From positions 18,707-82,706 of the forward strand of contig NZ_MCUW01000014.1 of the NCBI RefSeq assembly GCF_002873335.1: a stretch of DNA of 64,000 nt, written 5' to 3'. The DNA comes from Vibrio sp. 10N.286.49.B1. GTDB taxonomy: Bacteria; Pseudomonadota; Gammaproteobacteria; Enterobacterales; Vibrionaceae. Below the pieces are notes generated by a model. It did no database searches and was not told the DNA's origin. It worked only from the letters and a program-made list of their open reading frames with translations. The translations under genes and the position numbers were made by a program. This document shows, one piece after another, positions 10,550-19,833 of this stretch (position 1 is the stretch's first letter; each line of letters starts with the position of its first letter).

Positions 10550-13189
10550 CTAAAACAAGCTTTCACTTTCTGAGGCATCACTGGAATATAGAGTGTCAGT
10601 AAAGCTTTCTTGAACGTATTCTTTCGGTTCAGTGCCAATCTCAAAGTACTCAAACATAGACGATGAATCTGTTTTGTTTGATAGCAGTCCTGATTCACGA
10701 TCAATACGAACGCGTGTAATACCATTTGGGATTGCTTTGGCGGTTTGTGGCTCGTCTTCTAACACGACACGCATGAAATCAACCCAGGCAGGTTGCGCTG
10801 TTTTTGCACCAGCTTCAGCGCCTGAGATTTGCTCTTTACCAAGATTACTGTTGGTCGTTGTGCGACCTAGTTTTCTTTGGTGGTCATCAAATCCGACCCA
10901 AGCTGTGGCGACAATGCCAGGACCATAACCGTTATACCACGCATCTTTTGAGTCATTCGTCGTCCCTGTTTTTCCGCCAATATCGCGGCGTTCCAGTTTT
11001 TGAGCACGCCAGCCAGTACCATTCCAGCCCGTTCCATCACGCCAATTACCCCCACCCCAAATATTGCTATACATCATCTCACGAGTCAGAAACGCGGTCT
11101 GTTCTGATAACACATGTGGTGCATAATTGGGCTCATTGGAATCCATGTCTTCCTCATTAAAGTCAGTGAGTTCAACCGGTTCAAGAGCACTTGCATTGGT
11201 CGCCTCTTCGATGCTTGGCGCATCGTCGCTATTGTTTGAGGCTAACATTTCTGGTGTTGGCATCCTTGGACAATCGGTGTGACAAATCACTTTAGGATTT
11301 GCTTCAAACTCGACTTTTCCAAATGGGTCTTCGACGCGACTGATGTAATAAGGCTCAACGTAATAGCCGCCGTTAGCAAAGACAGAGAACCCTTGTGCCA
11401 TCTGGATTGGTGTTAGGCTGCCAGCCCCCAAAGCGATGGTTTCAGAGCGTGGTAACTTGGATTTATCAAAACCAAAGCGGGTTAAATAGTCGCGAGTGTC
11501 GTCTAATCCCACTTCTCGCAATACGCGTACAGCCATGACGTTTTTAGACTGCGCTAGGCCGATACGAAGACGAGTCGGGCCGGTATAGGTCGGTGGTGAG
11601 TTCTTAGGACGCCATGCCGTGCCCGCACTCTTGTCCCATTTATTGATAGGCGCGTCATTGACTAGGCTTGCCAGTGTCATGCCTTTATCGAGCGCGGCTG
11701 CGTAGATAAATGGCTTGATGCTTGAACCAACCTGACGTACCGATTGAGTGGCTCGGTTAAACTTGCTGTGCACGAAGTTAAAACCACCCACAAGCGACAG
11801 CACAGCGCCGTTCTGAGGATCGATAGCAACAAAAGCGGTATTGGCATTAGGCACTTGGCTCAATCGCCATGTGATGACTTTCGCTGGCATCTCCGCTTCG
11901 TCTTCAGTGGCGGTAGCGGTTTCTTTTGTATCATCAAGTGCTTCAATCTGACTTGCTCGCACCCAAATTTGTTCACCAACGGCCGTCACGTCTCCTGCTG
12001 ACTTTGGTGCCGCACCTTGGCGCTCATCGGTTCTAAATTTGCGAGCCCATTTCATGTTGTCCCACTCAATGGTCTGTTCTTGATAACCCTTGACCCAAAC
12101 CGTGATGGATTTCGCATTCACTTTAGTGACCAGTGCAGGGCGTAGTTCGCCATAAGTCGGTTGTTTGCGCAGGTACTTAGTCATGTCTTCAGTAGACATG
12201 GCTGGTTGATCTGCCTTCCAGACGACTTTCTCTGCACCTCGGTAACCGTGGCGCTCATCGTAGGCCAAAAGATTATTGATCGCTGCGGTATGCGCCGCTT
12301 TTTGCAACTTAGAATCGACAGTCATGGTCACGCGCATACCGGATTCGTAAGCGTCGTCGCCGTAGCGTTTAACCATCCAAGCGCGTGCAATTTCAGCGAC
12401 ATAAGGCGCTCGGAGTTCGATTTCTGCCCCATGGTATTGCGAAATGATCGGCTCTGAACGCGCTTCATCGAACTGGGCTTGAGTGATGTATTTTTCACTG
12501 AGCATACGTGCCAAGACGACATTGCGGCGATGGGTGGCACGATCAATGGAGTAAATTGGGTTCATTGTAGATGGTGCTTTTGGCAATCCAGCAAGAACGG
12601 CTATCTCACTCAGCGTGAGCTGGTTAAGATCTCGACCAAAGTACGCTTGCGCTGCTGCACCAAAACCGTAGGAGCGATAACCAAGGAATATTTTATTGAC
12701 GTACAGCTCCATGATTTCTTGCTTGCTTAGCAGCTGCTCAATGTGCACGGCGATAAAGATCTCTTTTATCTTACGCATGACTTTTTTCTCATTGGATAAG
12801 AAAAAGTTACGAGCAAGCTGCTGAGTGATCGTACTGGCACCTTGAGACGCACTGCCTGATGCAATAACGGCAACAGCAGCACGAGTGATTCCTATTGGGT
12901 CAAAGCCATAGTGGTCGTAATAACGACTATCTTCTGTGGCAATGAGTGCATGAATCAAATCCTGGGGAATCTCATCATAAGTAAGGGGGATGCGTCGTTT
13001 CTCGCCAAATTGTGCGATCAGCTTCCCATCTTGGCTAAGCACCTGCATAGGGGTTTGGAGCTGGACGTCTTTAAGCGTTGCAACGTCAGGCAGTTCTGGT
13101 TTTACGTAGTAGTAAAACCCAATAATAGTACTCACTCCAAAGAGTATGCAAATAAATGCAAATACCAACAGTCTCTTTATGAACTTCAC
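10550..13189 (-). CDS. mrcA: Penicillin-binding protein 1A
   Basis: Bifunctional peptidoglycan glycosyltransferase/transpeptidase of 879 residues anchored in the inner membrane by one segment (about 8-28). The GT51 transglycosylase domain carries its catalytic glutamate in ATEDSRYYDHYG (Glu86) and QGASTITQQLARN. The transpeptidase has the SxxK motif SSIKPF (Ser489, Lys492), SKN and KTGTTN motifs. An OB-like insert lies between the domains, as in other class A PBPs. It is divergent from pilM, the classic mrcA-pilMNOPQ arrangement. Confidence 0.98.
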   Translation of the reverse strand: MKFIKRLLVFAFICILFGVSTIIGFYYYVKPELPDVATLKDVQLQTPMQVLSQDGKLIAQFGEKRRIPLTYDEIPQDLIHALIATEDSRYYDHYGFDPIGITRAAVAVIASGSASQGASTITQQLARNFFLSNEKKVMRKIKEIFIAVHIEQLLSKQEIMELYVNKIFLGYRSYGFGAAAQAYFGRDLNQLTLSEIAVLAGLPKAPSTMNPIYSIDRATHRRNVVLARMLSEKYITQAQFDEARSEPIISQYHGAEIELRAPYVAEIARAWMVKRYGDDAYESGMRVTMTVDSKLQKAAHTAAINNLLAYDERHGYRGAEKVVWKADQPAMSTEDMTKYLRKQPTYGELRPALVTKVNAKSITVWVKGYQEQTIEWDNMKWARKFRTDERQGAAPKSAGDVTAVGEQIWVRASQIEALDDTKETATATEDEAEMPAKVITWRLSQVPNANTAFVAIDPQNGAVLSLVGGFNFVHSKFNRATQSVRQVGSSIKPFIYAAALDKGMTLASLVNDAPINKWDKSAGTAWRPKNSPPTYTGPTRLRIGLAQSKNVMAVRVLREVGLDDTRDYLTRFGFDKSKLPRSETIALGAGSLTPIQMAQGFSVFANGGYYVEPYYISRVEDPFGKVEFEANPKVICHTDCPRMPTPEMLASNNSDDAPSIEEATNASALEPVELTDFNEEDMDSNEPNYAPHVLSEQTAFLTREMMYSNIWGGGNWRDGTGWNGTGWRAQKLERRDIGGKTGTTNDSKDAWYNGYGPGIVATAWVGFDDHQRKLGRTTTNSNLGKEQISGAEAGAKTAQPAWVDFMRVVLEDEPQTAKAIPNGITRVRIDRESGLLSNKTDSSSMFEYFEIGTEPKEYVQESFTDTLYSSDASESESLF

Positions 13190-13334
13190 CGGAGATTCCC
13201 TGATTGATTAAGGTTATGGGTAGGTAATTACTTGTACTCTAGACCAAAAATTACCTATAGGGTTAATTAACGCTTATTTGGGCGTCAATCTCAACCTTTT
13301 CACTTGGTTATTGTATTTGTTGAGGTTATTTCTT

Positions 13335-14315
13335 ATGACTAAGAAATGGATTACGGGTATTGATATCGGGCGCTACAGCGTCAAAGCCGTGGTTGTAAAG
13401 GTTGATTGCGCTCATATTACGATAGTAAACCATCTAGAACTGAAGGGTTCTGATTCTATTTTCTCCGATCCTCATACGTTAAAGCATCAAGAAACTGTAA
13501 AGAATCTCAAAAAAATACGAAAAACCGCGCCTTTTTTTAGAAAAAAGGCGGCCATTGCATTACCGGATAGTGTGTCAATTAATAAGGTCATCACCTTAGA
13601 GCATGGACTTGATGGTCAGGAGCAAGTCTTTGCCGTATTTCAGGCGATGGCTCATCAGACGCCATACCCATTAGAAGAACTGGCCTTAGATTTTTACAAA
13701 GAACCCTCAATGTCGGGCGCCAAAACCGAGGCGTATCGCGTTCATGTTGTTAAGCACGCTATCGTCGATAACTGGACCCAGCCCATAAAGAAAATTGGCT
13801 ACCGGCCAGAATATATGGACACGAATATTAACGCACTTCGTGGACTGCAGGTGTTGCTCGTTCAACAACAACCATGGCTACGAAACTGGGGAGTTCTGGA
13901 CTTAGGGCATTACCATGTTGCCCTGTGCCCGCCTCAACCGTTATCACAAGATATGGCTAAGCAATGGTCTTATGAAAGTCATGAGCGCACAGGTGGTTCA
14001 CTTAATAGTATTACGCCAAAGTCGCCAGCCGAGGTCATGATTGAACATTTGACCAGTAAGATATTAGCGCAACTGAAACTTTATCGGTCTATACAAGGGG
14101 AGCAGGGGTTACAAGGCATAGTGTTGTGTGGCGGGCATGCTAACGATTCGAATATTGCCTGTTTGATTGAAAGGCTCACCGGTATGCCGATAAAGGCAAT
14201 AGACTTACATGCCTGTGTGGATGTAGAGAGTGAAGGCGGTGCTCGATTGAATGGTTCTTTTGCGACGGCATTAGGTGTTGCCTACAACGCAATCCAATGG
14301 ATGGAGGCGCATTAA
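13335..14315 (+). CDS. pilM: Type IV pilus assembly protein PilM
   Basis: Actin-like (FtsA-fold) cytoplasmic ATP-binding protein of 326 residues that binds the PilN N-terminus and links the inner-membrane alignment complex to the motor. The start WITGIDIGRYSVKAVVVK is the phosphate-1 motif, and the late ...IVLCGGHAND resembles the adenosine motif. The ATG at 13335 begins at this motif; an upstream ATG would add 19 residues without homology. It is first in the tightly packed pilMNOPQ operon; its stop abuts the pilN start. Confidence 0.93.
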   Translation: MTKKWITGIDIGRYSVKAVVVKVDCAHITIVNHLELKGSDSIFSDPHTLKHQETVKNLKKIRKTAPFFRKKAAIALPDSVSINKVITLEHGLDGQEQVFAVFQAMAHQTPYPLEELALDFYKEPSMSGAKTEAYRVHVVKHAIVDNWTQPIKKIGYRPEYMDTNINALRGLQVLLVQQQPWLRNWGVLDLGHYHVALCPPQPLSQDMAKQWSYESHERTGGSLNSITPKSPAEVMIEHLTSKILAQLKLYRSIQGEQGLQGIVLCGGHANDSNIACLIERLTGMPIKAIDLHACVDVESEGGARLNGSFATALGVAYNAIQWMEAH

Positions 14316-14909
14316 ATGGAGATGGTTAACCTGCTGCCTTGGCGAGAAAGAAAACGTAATCATCACCGTCAGCGTTTTGTGGTCGCCGTCATACTATCGG
14401 TGTTAGTCGCAATCATCGGTGTGCAAATAGCAGCCTGGTATGTGTCTTCTCAGATTGACGTGCAACAGGCGCGGCAACAATACCTTCAAAAGAAAATCGA
14501 CGCGTATCAAAAAGACATTGCCTTGTTATCTGACATCGTAAAATTGCATGACACACTAGAGCAGCGTTTGCGTTATGTCGAAACCTTGCAAAGACAGCGC
14601 AATAAAACCACTGCCGTTATGAACGTTCTCCCAGAGCTCATACCGAAAGGTGTCTATGTCGATAAGATTGTTATGGAAGGGACGCGTTTTAAATTGAGTG
14701 GTATTAGTAGTCGAACCGCTAATTTAGCCCAGATGTTGGATCTTTTTGAGCGCTCAACGTTGTTAATCAATGTCGACATGCACTCGATTGTGCATGGTAA
14801 TCAGCGTTTTGGTCAGAGCTATCAGTCGTTCAATATTTCTTTTCAGTTTAACTCAGCGCGCTTAAGTGAGTGGGTCCCATCACCATCGCATGTGGTCGGA
14901 GCGCGTTAA
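14316..14909 (+). CDS. pilN: Type IV pilus assembly protein PilN
   Basis: Bitopic inner-membrane protein of 197 residues. It begins with the PilM-binding sequence VNLLPWRERKR (residues 4-14), followed by a membrane segment (about 22-42), a coiled-coil stretch (45-100) and a periplasmic ferredoxin-like domain. It pairs with PilO in the alignment complex. It starts immediately after the pilM stop codon. Confidence 0.94.
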   Translation: MEMVNLLPWRERKRNHHRQRFVVAVILSVLVAIIGVQIAAWYVSSQIDVQQARQQYLQKKIDAYQKDIALLSDIVKLHDTLEQRLRYVETLQRQRNKTTAVMNVLPELIPKGVYVDKIVMEGTRFKLSGISSRTANLAQMLDLFERSTLLINVDMHSIVHGNQRFGQSYQSFNISFQFNSARLSEWVPSPSHVVGAR

Positions 14910-14910
14910 G

Positions 14911-15528
14911 ATGAATATATCGACCCTCGAGTTAGACGAAATGGCAGATTGGCCTTTTGCTGCACAATGTTTTGTCGCGATCTTGCTGTCGCTATTACTG
15001 TTGTGCGCTGGTGGTTATTTTATAGTCAAACCCGATTTAGATGAGTTGAGTGAACACAAACACCAAGAACTAACACTTAAATTAGAGCTCACTCGTATGG
15101 CGAAAAAAGCGGCCCTCCTACCGTTGATGCAATCCCAGCTTGATGAGCTGAATACACACTATGATTTTTTATTAGAGCAGCTGCCGGAGCAAAAAGAACT
15201 GGCGAGCTTATTGGCCGCCGTGAATGAGGAGGGGCTAAATAACGGGCTGACTTTTACGCGTATTGATTGGGGTAAGCGGGTTCCTCAAGACTTTTTATTA
15301 AAGTTGCCACTCGATATTGAGCTCACCGGGCATTACAACAGTATTGGTGATTATGCCCACGCAATCGCGCAGTTGCCGCGTATCGTTTTACTTGAAAATG
15401 CAGAATGGCAACGAGTCAGCCAAGAAAGCAGTACGTTGCACTTTCGTGTGAGGGCCTATACCTACCAGTTTCGAGAGAAATCACAGATAAACATACCTCA
15501 AACCCAGCGAGGGAATCGTGAGCAATAA
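14911..15528 (+). CDS. pilO: Type IV pilus assembly protein PilO
   Basis: Inner-membrane partner of PilN, 205 residues from the ATG at 14911, which directly follows the pilN stop codon. One transmembrane segment lies at about residues 22-42, followed by a coiled coil and the periplasmic domain that contacts PilP. An in-frame upstream start would overlap pilN by 44 bp and adds 15 His/Ser-rich residues, so it is not preferred. Confidence 0.92.
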   Translation: MNISTLELDEMADWPFAAQCFVAILLSLLLLCAGGYFIVKPDLDELSEHKHQELTLKLELTRMAKKAALLPLMQSQLDELNTHYDFLLEQLPEQKELASLLAAVNEEGLNNGLTFTRIDWGKRVPQDFLLKLPLDIELTGHYNSIGDYAHAIAQLPRIVLLENAEWQRVSQESSTLHFRVRAYTYQFREKSQINIPQTQRGNREQ

Positions 15529-16021
15529 AGGTTGGATACTATTTGTTGTCATGCTTTTGGGGTGCCAGGCCAACGATAACTCGCTTGAAGATTTTGTTGC
15601 GAAAACCGAGGCTAATGTGGACGTTGAGGTCGATAAGCTCAAGCCAACTCAGTCTTTTCATGTCATGCCATTTTTATCTCATCCTGAAGGGTCACCCTTT
15701 GAGCTACCTCAATTAGCGCAGGCACAGACACCCGCTTTTAGCGAAGTGTGTTGGCAACCTAAGGTTAGGGTTAAGGGGCGGTTAGAGCAATACCGACTTA
15801 ATGAGCTACATCTAAAGGGAATAATGAGCAAAGGAGAAGCGCTTACTGGGTTGTTGCTGTTGCCAAATCGTCAGTTGGTTAAGGTCCGGAAGGGGCAGTA
15901 TGTTGGAGAAAATAGCGGACAAATTAAACAGGTGACAGCAGAGGGTTTGGTTGTCAGCGAAACCTTATCGGATGGTCTAGGTTGTTGGTTTCAAAGACAA
16001 GTTAAGCTCACGTTGAATTGA
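15518..16021 (+). CDS. pilP: Type IV pilus assembly lipoprotein PilP
   Basis: Lipoprotein of 167 residues starting at GTG 15518, overlapping pilO by 11 bp. The signal sequence ends in the lipobox LLGC (Cys16). An extended linker is followed by a beta-domain (residues about 80-165) that in this family bridges PilNO to the secretin PilQ. The GTG start and overlap indicate translational coupling. Confidence 0.92.
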   Translation: MSNKGWILFVVMLLGCQANDNSLEDFVAKTEANVDVEVDKLKPTQSFHVMPFLSHPEGSPFELPQLAQAQTPAFSEVCWQPKVRVKGRLEQYRLNELHLKGIMSKGEALTGLLLLPNRQLVKVRKGQYVGENSGQIKQVTAEGLVVSETLSDGLGCWFQRQVKLTLN

Positions 16022-16034
16022 TGGAGAAGTCGTC

Positions 16035-17732
16035 GTGCTAGGGATAAATAGAAAGTTGCTCAATGGTGTTATAAGCCTTGTATGCCTATTGACGTCAATG
16101 TGCAGTATGGCAAACATCCCAAGCAATGCATTGAAAAATGTGTCGTTTGAACTCAATGCGAAAAAGCAGGGTGTTATCGTTGTCGATCTGTTGAATCACG
16201 GCAGTGTTGTGGATGTAGAAGGTATGAATAATGGTCTCAGTGTGGTCTTGAAGCAGACCAAGATACGGCCAGAGCAACTGTCGATTTTGGATGTTAAAGA
16301 CTTTGCAACCCCAGTAAATCAGCTCGAACTTTTTGATGACGCTCCTGATGTTCGTTTATTGGTTGAAACCAAGGCTAACGTAGATTACGTCTATGAAATA
16401 CAAAAAAATCAACTCCGAGTGACCATCGTTCCTATGACGAAAGCCAGAACCGATGAGCAGCAATTTCTGCTCGCCAATAAAGGCAAGCTGACATCGATTA
16501 ATTTTCAGGATATCCCAGTGAGAAGCGTATTGCAGCTATTGGCGGGTTATAACGATTTTAATCTGGTTGTGTCTGACACCGTACAAGGGAATTTAACGTT
16601 GAGGTTGGATGGCGTGCAGTGGACTGAGGTGCTAGACATTATTCTGCGAGTGAAGGGGCTTGATAAGCGGGTGAATGGTAATGTGGTTTTGGTTGCACCG
16701 AAGGCAGAGTTAGATTTGCAAGAAAAACTGGCGCTGGAGAAAGGCCGTCTCGAAGAGGAAATTGGTACGCTTAACTCTGAGATTATTAGGATTAATTATG
16801 CCAAAGCCTCTGAGATCGCAGTGATGATAGGGGGAGAAGGTGAAGTGAGTATGTTGTCTGAGCGCGGCTCCATTGCCATTGATGAGCGCACAAATTCGCT
16901 GTTAATTCGAGAGTTGCCAAGTAACATTACCGTGATTCGAGAGATTATTGCCTCATTGGATGTACCGGTAAAGCAGGTCCAGATTGAGGCGCGTATTGTC
17001 ACGATTAATGAAGGCAATATGGATGAATTGGGTATTCGCTGGGGCATCACTAAGGTGAATGGTGATACCACAATAGGGGGCTCAATTGAAAATAATTTAG
17101 CGACCATTGGGCTCTATGATTCGGGCGATGATTTTGTTGATGACTTTTTGAATGTCAATCTTGGAGCCACATCAGATAGCGCGGCAAGACTGGCATTTCA
17201 GGTCGCCAGTTTAGGGTCTAATGTCTTGCTGGATTTAGAATTGTCTGCCCTTCAGCAAGAATCAAAAGCCGAAATCATATCGAGTCCTAGGTTGATTACG
17301 ACCAATAAGAAGTCGGCGTATATTGAACAAGGAACGGAGATACCTTATCTAAAAGCTGCTTCTAGTGGCGCGACAGCGGTAGAATTTAAAAAAGCGGTAT
17401 TATCTTTGACGGTTACGCCGCAAATTACGCCGGATAATCGACTTATTTTAGACCTCAACGTCACTCAAGATAGACCCAGCCAAGTCGTGAAAACAGGGGA
17501 AGGGGAGGCTGTTGCCATTGATACGCAACGGATCGGGACACAAGTGCTCGTCAACAATGGTGAGACGGTCGTGTTGGGCGGTATTTTTCAACACAGTATT
17601 ACCAATAGCGTCGATAAAGTCCCATTGTTAGGGGATATTCCTGGTTTAGGGGCGTTATTTAGGCGAACTTACGAAAAAGTGGGGAAAAGCGAATTATTGA
17701 TCTTTGTGACGCCAGAAATAATTGTACAGTAA
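16035..17732 (+). CDS. pilQ: Type IV pilus secretin PilQ
   Basis: Outer-membrane channel for the pilus fibre, 565 residues with a signal peptide ending around MCSMA-N (about residue 26). An N-terminal AMIN/STN-type region is followed by N-domains (TSINFQDIPVRSVLQLLAGY, about 150) and the C-terminal secretin domain with the signature VPLLGDIPGLGALFRR near residue 535. The GTG at 16035 follows GGAGAAGTC. Length is shorter than Pseudomonas PilQ but normal for Vibrio. It ends the pil operon. Confidence 0.95.
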   Translation: MLGINRKLLNGVISLVCLLTSMCSMANIPSNALKNVSFELNAKKQGVIVVDLLNHGSVVDVEGMNNGLSVVLKQTKIRPEQLSILDVKDFATPVNQLELFDDAPDVRLLVETKANVDYVYEIQKNQLRVTIVPMTKARTDEQQFLLANKGKLTSINFQDIPVRSVLQLLAGYNDFNLVVSDTVQGNLTLRLDGVQWTEVLDIILRVKGLDKRVNGNVVLVAPKAELDLQEKLALEKGRLEEEIGTLNSEIIRINYAKASEIAVMIGGEGEVSMLSERGSIAIDERTNSLLIRELPSNITVIREIIASLDVPVKQVQIEARIVTINEGNMDELGIRWGITKVNGDTTIGGSIENNLATIGLYDSGDDFVDDFLNVNLGATSDSAARLAFQVASLGSNVLLDLELSALQQESKAEIISSPRLITTNKKSAYIEQGTEIPYLKAASSGATAVEFKKAVLSLTVTPQITPDNRLILDLNVTQDRPSQVVKTGEGEAVAIDTQRIGTQVLVNNGETVVLGGIFQHSITNSVDKVPLLGDIPGLGALFRRTYEKVGKSELLIFVTPEIIVQ

Positions 17733-17926
17733 CTAATTGTAAATGCTCACTTTATTGAAAATAGTGAAAAATAAAGTTGCATTACGGTCACCTTACCTTG
17801 ATAATTTCGGGTCTTATCACGTCTTGTCTGTGAGGAATCGGTGTCACAAGCCCTTTTCCCGATGCTTTTTTTCGGTATTTTCTTGTGGCGATGTCATTGA
17901 ATTAACGTTGTAAATTACTGCTAAAC

Positions 17927-18445
17927 ATGGCTGAAAAACGTAATATTTTTCTTGTTGGCCCTATGGGCGCCGGCAAAAGCACTATCGGTAGACACCTAGC
18001 TCAACAACTTCATATGGAGTTTGTTGATTCTGATACCGTTATTGAAGAACGCACTGGTGCAGACATCTCTTGGGTGTTTGACGTCGAGGGCGAAGAAGGC
18101 TTCCGCATTCGTGAAGAGTCAGTGATTAATGATCTGACTGAGGAGCAAGGCATTGTCCTTGCGACTGGTGGTGGTTCGGTTAAGAGTAAAGAAAACCGTA
18201 ATCGACTATCTGCACGCGGAATCGTTGTATATTTAGAAACCACAATTGAAAAGCAGCTTGCTCGCACCAACCGCGACAAAAAGCGCCCATTACTGCAAAC
18301 GGATGATCCGCGTGAAGTATTGGAATCGCTCGCGGATGAACGCAACAACTTGTACAAAGATGTGGCGGACTACACTGTGCGTACTGATGATCAAAGTGCA
18401 AAAGTGGTAGCCAACCAAATCGTAAAAATGCTAGAAGAAGGTTAA
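17927..18445 (+). CDS. aroK: Shikimate kinase I
   Basis: Phosphorylates shikimate with ATP in chorismate synthesis. The protein is 172 residues with the P-loop GPMGAGKST (11-19), the shikimate-binding [11 protein letters not shown] and ATGGGSV motifs, and an LID containing RDKKRPLL. It lies 194 bp after pilQ and 29 bp ahead of aroB, the conserved aroK-aroB-damX-dam order. Confidence 0.98.
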   Translation: MAEKRNIFLVGPMGAGKSTIGRHLAQQLHMEFVDSDTVIEERTGADISWVFDVEGEEGFRIREESVINDLTEEQGIVLATGGGSVKSKENRNRLSARGIVVYLETTIEKQLARTNRDKKRPLLQTDDPREVLESLADERNNLYKDVADYTVRTDDQSAKVVANQIVKMLEEG

Positions 18446-18474
18446 TTACAACCTTCTTGAACGGAGAGCAAACC

Positions 18475-19560
18475 ATGGAACGGATTACGGTTAATCTTGG
18501 TGAGCGTAGCTACCCTATTTCAATTGGTGCCGGGTTATTTAATGACTCGGCGCAATTTTCTCAAATTCCAGATGGAAAATCGGTGGTACTGATTACCAAT
18601 ACCACGGTTTCCCCTCTTTATTCTCAAGCCATCCTCAATCAATTGGATAGCAAAGGTTGTCAAACCTCGTTGCTAGAATTGCCTGATGGTGAGCAATACA
18701 AAACACTTGAGACCTTCAACACAATTATGACGCACCTACTATCCGGTAATTATGGCCGTGATGTTGTCGTGGTGGCATTAGGTGGGGGGGTTATTGGTGA
18801 TCTTGTTGGGTTTTCGGCAGCGTGTTTTCAGCGCGGTGTTGATTTTATCCAAATCCCCACAACTCTACTTTCCCAAGTCGACTCTTCGGTAGGGGGTAAA
18901 ACCGCAGTTAATCATAGTCTAGGTAAAAATATGATTGGTGCATTTTATCAACCTCAATCGGTGATTATCGATATTAATTGCTTGGACACATTGCCGGAGC
19001 GAGAATTTGCTGCGGGTATGGCTGAAGTGATTAAGTATGGGATCATCTACGATGCGGAATTCTTTGATTGGCTGGAGAGTAATCTTGATAAGCTTTATCA
19101 ACGGGATCAAGTAGCATTGACTTACGCCATTGCGCGTTGTTGTGCCATCAAGGCTGAAGTGGTGGCGTTGGATGAGAAAGAATCCGGTATTCGAGCATTA
19201 TTGAACCTAGGTCATACATTTGGTCATGCCATTGAAACTGAACTAGGGTATGGTAAATGGCTACATGGAGAAGCGGTATCGTCTGGTACGGTGATGGCAG
19301 CGCATACAGCGCAGTTGCTTGGTGATATTTCAGCAGCGCAAGTTGAACGAATTATCACGATTTTAACGCGCGCAAAACTGCCTGTTCACACACCAGAATC
19401 AATGACATTTGATGATTTCATGAGTCATATGATGCGAGATAAAAAAGTGTTGTCTGGTCAGCTTCGTTTGGTATTGCCAACGACGATCGGTGATGCTCAA
19501 GTTGTCTCTGATGTACCCAATGAGTTGATTGAGAAAGCGATTGATAAGTGCCGTATCTAA
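18475..19560 (+). CDS. aroB: 3-Dehydroquinate synthase
   Basis: NAD- and metal-dependent cyclisation of DAHP to 3-dehydroquinate, the second shikimate step. The 361-residue protein has the NAD loop [13 protein letters not shown], the [14 protein letters not shown] substrate region and metal-ligand histidines in LGHTFGHA. The ATG at 18475 has AACGGAGAGC just upstream. It is co-oriented with aroK. Confidence 0.98.
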   Translation: MERITVNLGERSYPISIGAGLFNDSAQFSQIPDGKSVVLITNTTVSPLYSQAILNQLDSKGCQTSLLELPDGEQYKTLETFNTIMTHLLSGNYGRDVVVVALGGGVIGDLVGFSAACFQRGVDFIQIPTTLLSQVDSSVGGKTAVNHSLGKNMIGAFYQPQSVIIDINCLDTLPEREFAAGMAEVIKYGIIYDAEFFDWLESNLDKLYQRDQVALTYAIARCCAIKAEVVALDEKESGIRALLNLGHTFGHAIETELGYGKWLHGEAVSSGTVMAAHTAQLLGDISAAQVERIITILTRAKLPVHTPESMTFDDFMSHMMRDKKVLSGQLRLVLPTTIGDAQVVSDVPNELIEKAIDKCRI

Positions 19561-19600
19561 CTGCTGAACAATAAGTTAGTAGGTATTTGATTCATCGACA

Positions 19601-19626
19601 AAAGGCTCCTAATAGGGGCCTTTTTT
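19601..19626 (+). terminator. Rho-independent terminator after aroB
   Basis: A 10-bp stem (AAAGGCTCCT with AGGGGCCTTT, one T-G pair, loop AAT) is followed by six T. It begins 40 bp after aroB and separates it from damX, suggesting damX-dam expression depends on another promoter in the 19.63-19.83 kb gap. Confidence 0.8.
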
Positions 19627-19767
19627 AGATCTCAGGGTTCTTTGCTGGCCCGAATTGCGTGTGGTTTTGAGCGTTTCGTGTCTTAATATTAGCGTTTTTC
19701 CTTTTAACATTAGCGTTTCGCCGTTAAATTGAAACACCTCACCTTTGAACTTAAGCCTTAAGTGTGA

Positions 19768-19823
19768 GGGGGGGGGTATTTTGACACGAAGAACTTTGAC
19801 ACGAAGAATTTTGACACGAAGAG
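19768..19823. repeat. Nine-G run plus three 15-bp direct repeats before damX
   Basis: A run of nine G (19768-19776) is followed by three tandem 15-bp copies of (T/C)TTTGACACGAAGA(A/G) at 19779-19793, 19794-19808 and 19809-19823. Each copy contains TTGACA, the sigma-70 -35 hexamer, although no good -10 hexamer lies at the right distance. An inverted GACACGAA copy is at 19675-19682. The array ends 10 bp before the damX start. Confidence 0.8.
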
Positions 19824-19833
19824 TAACGAGCCA

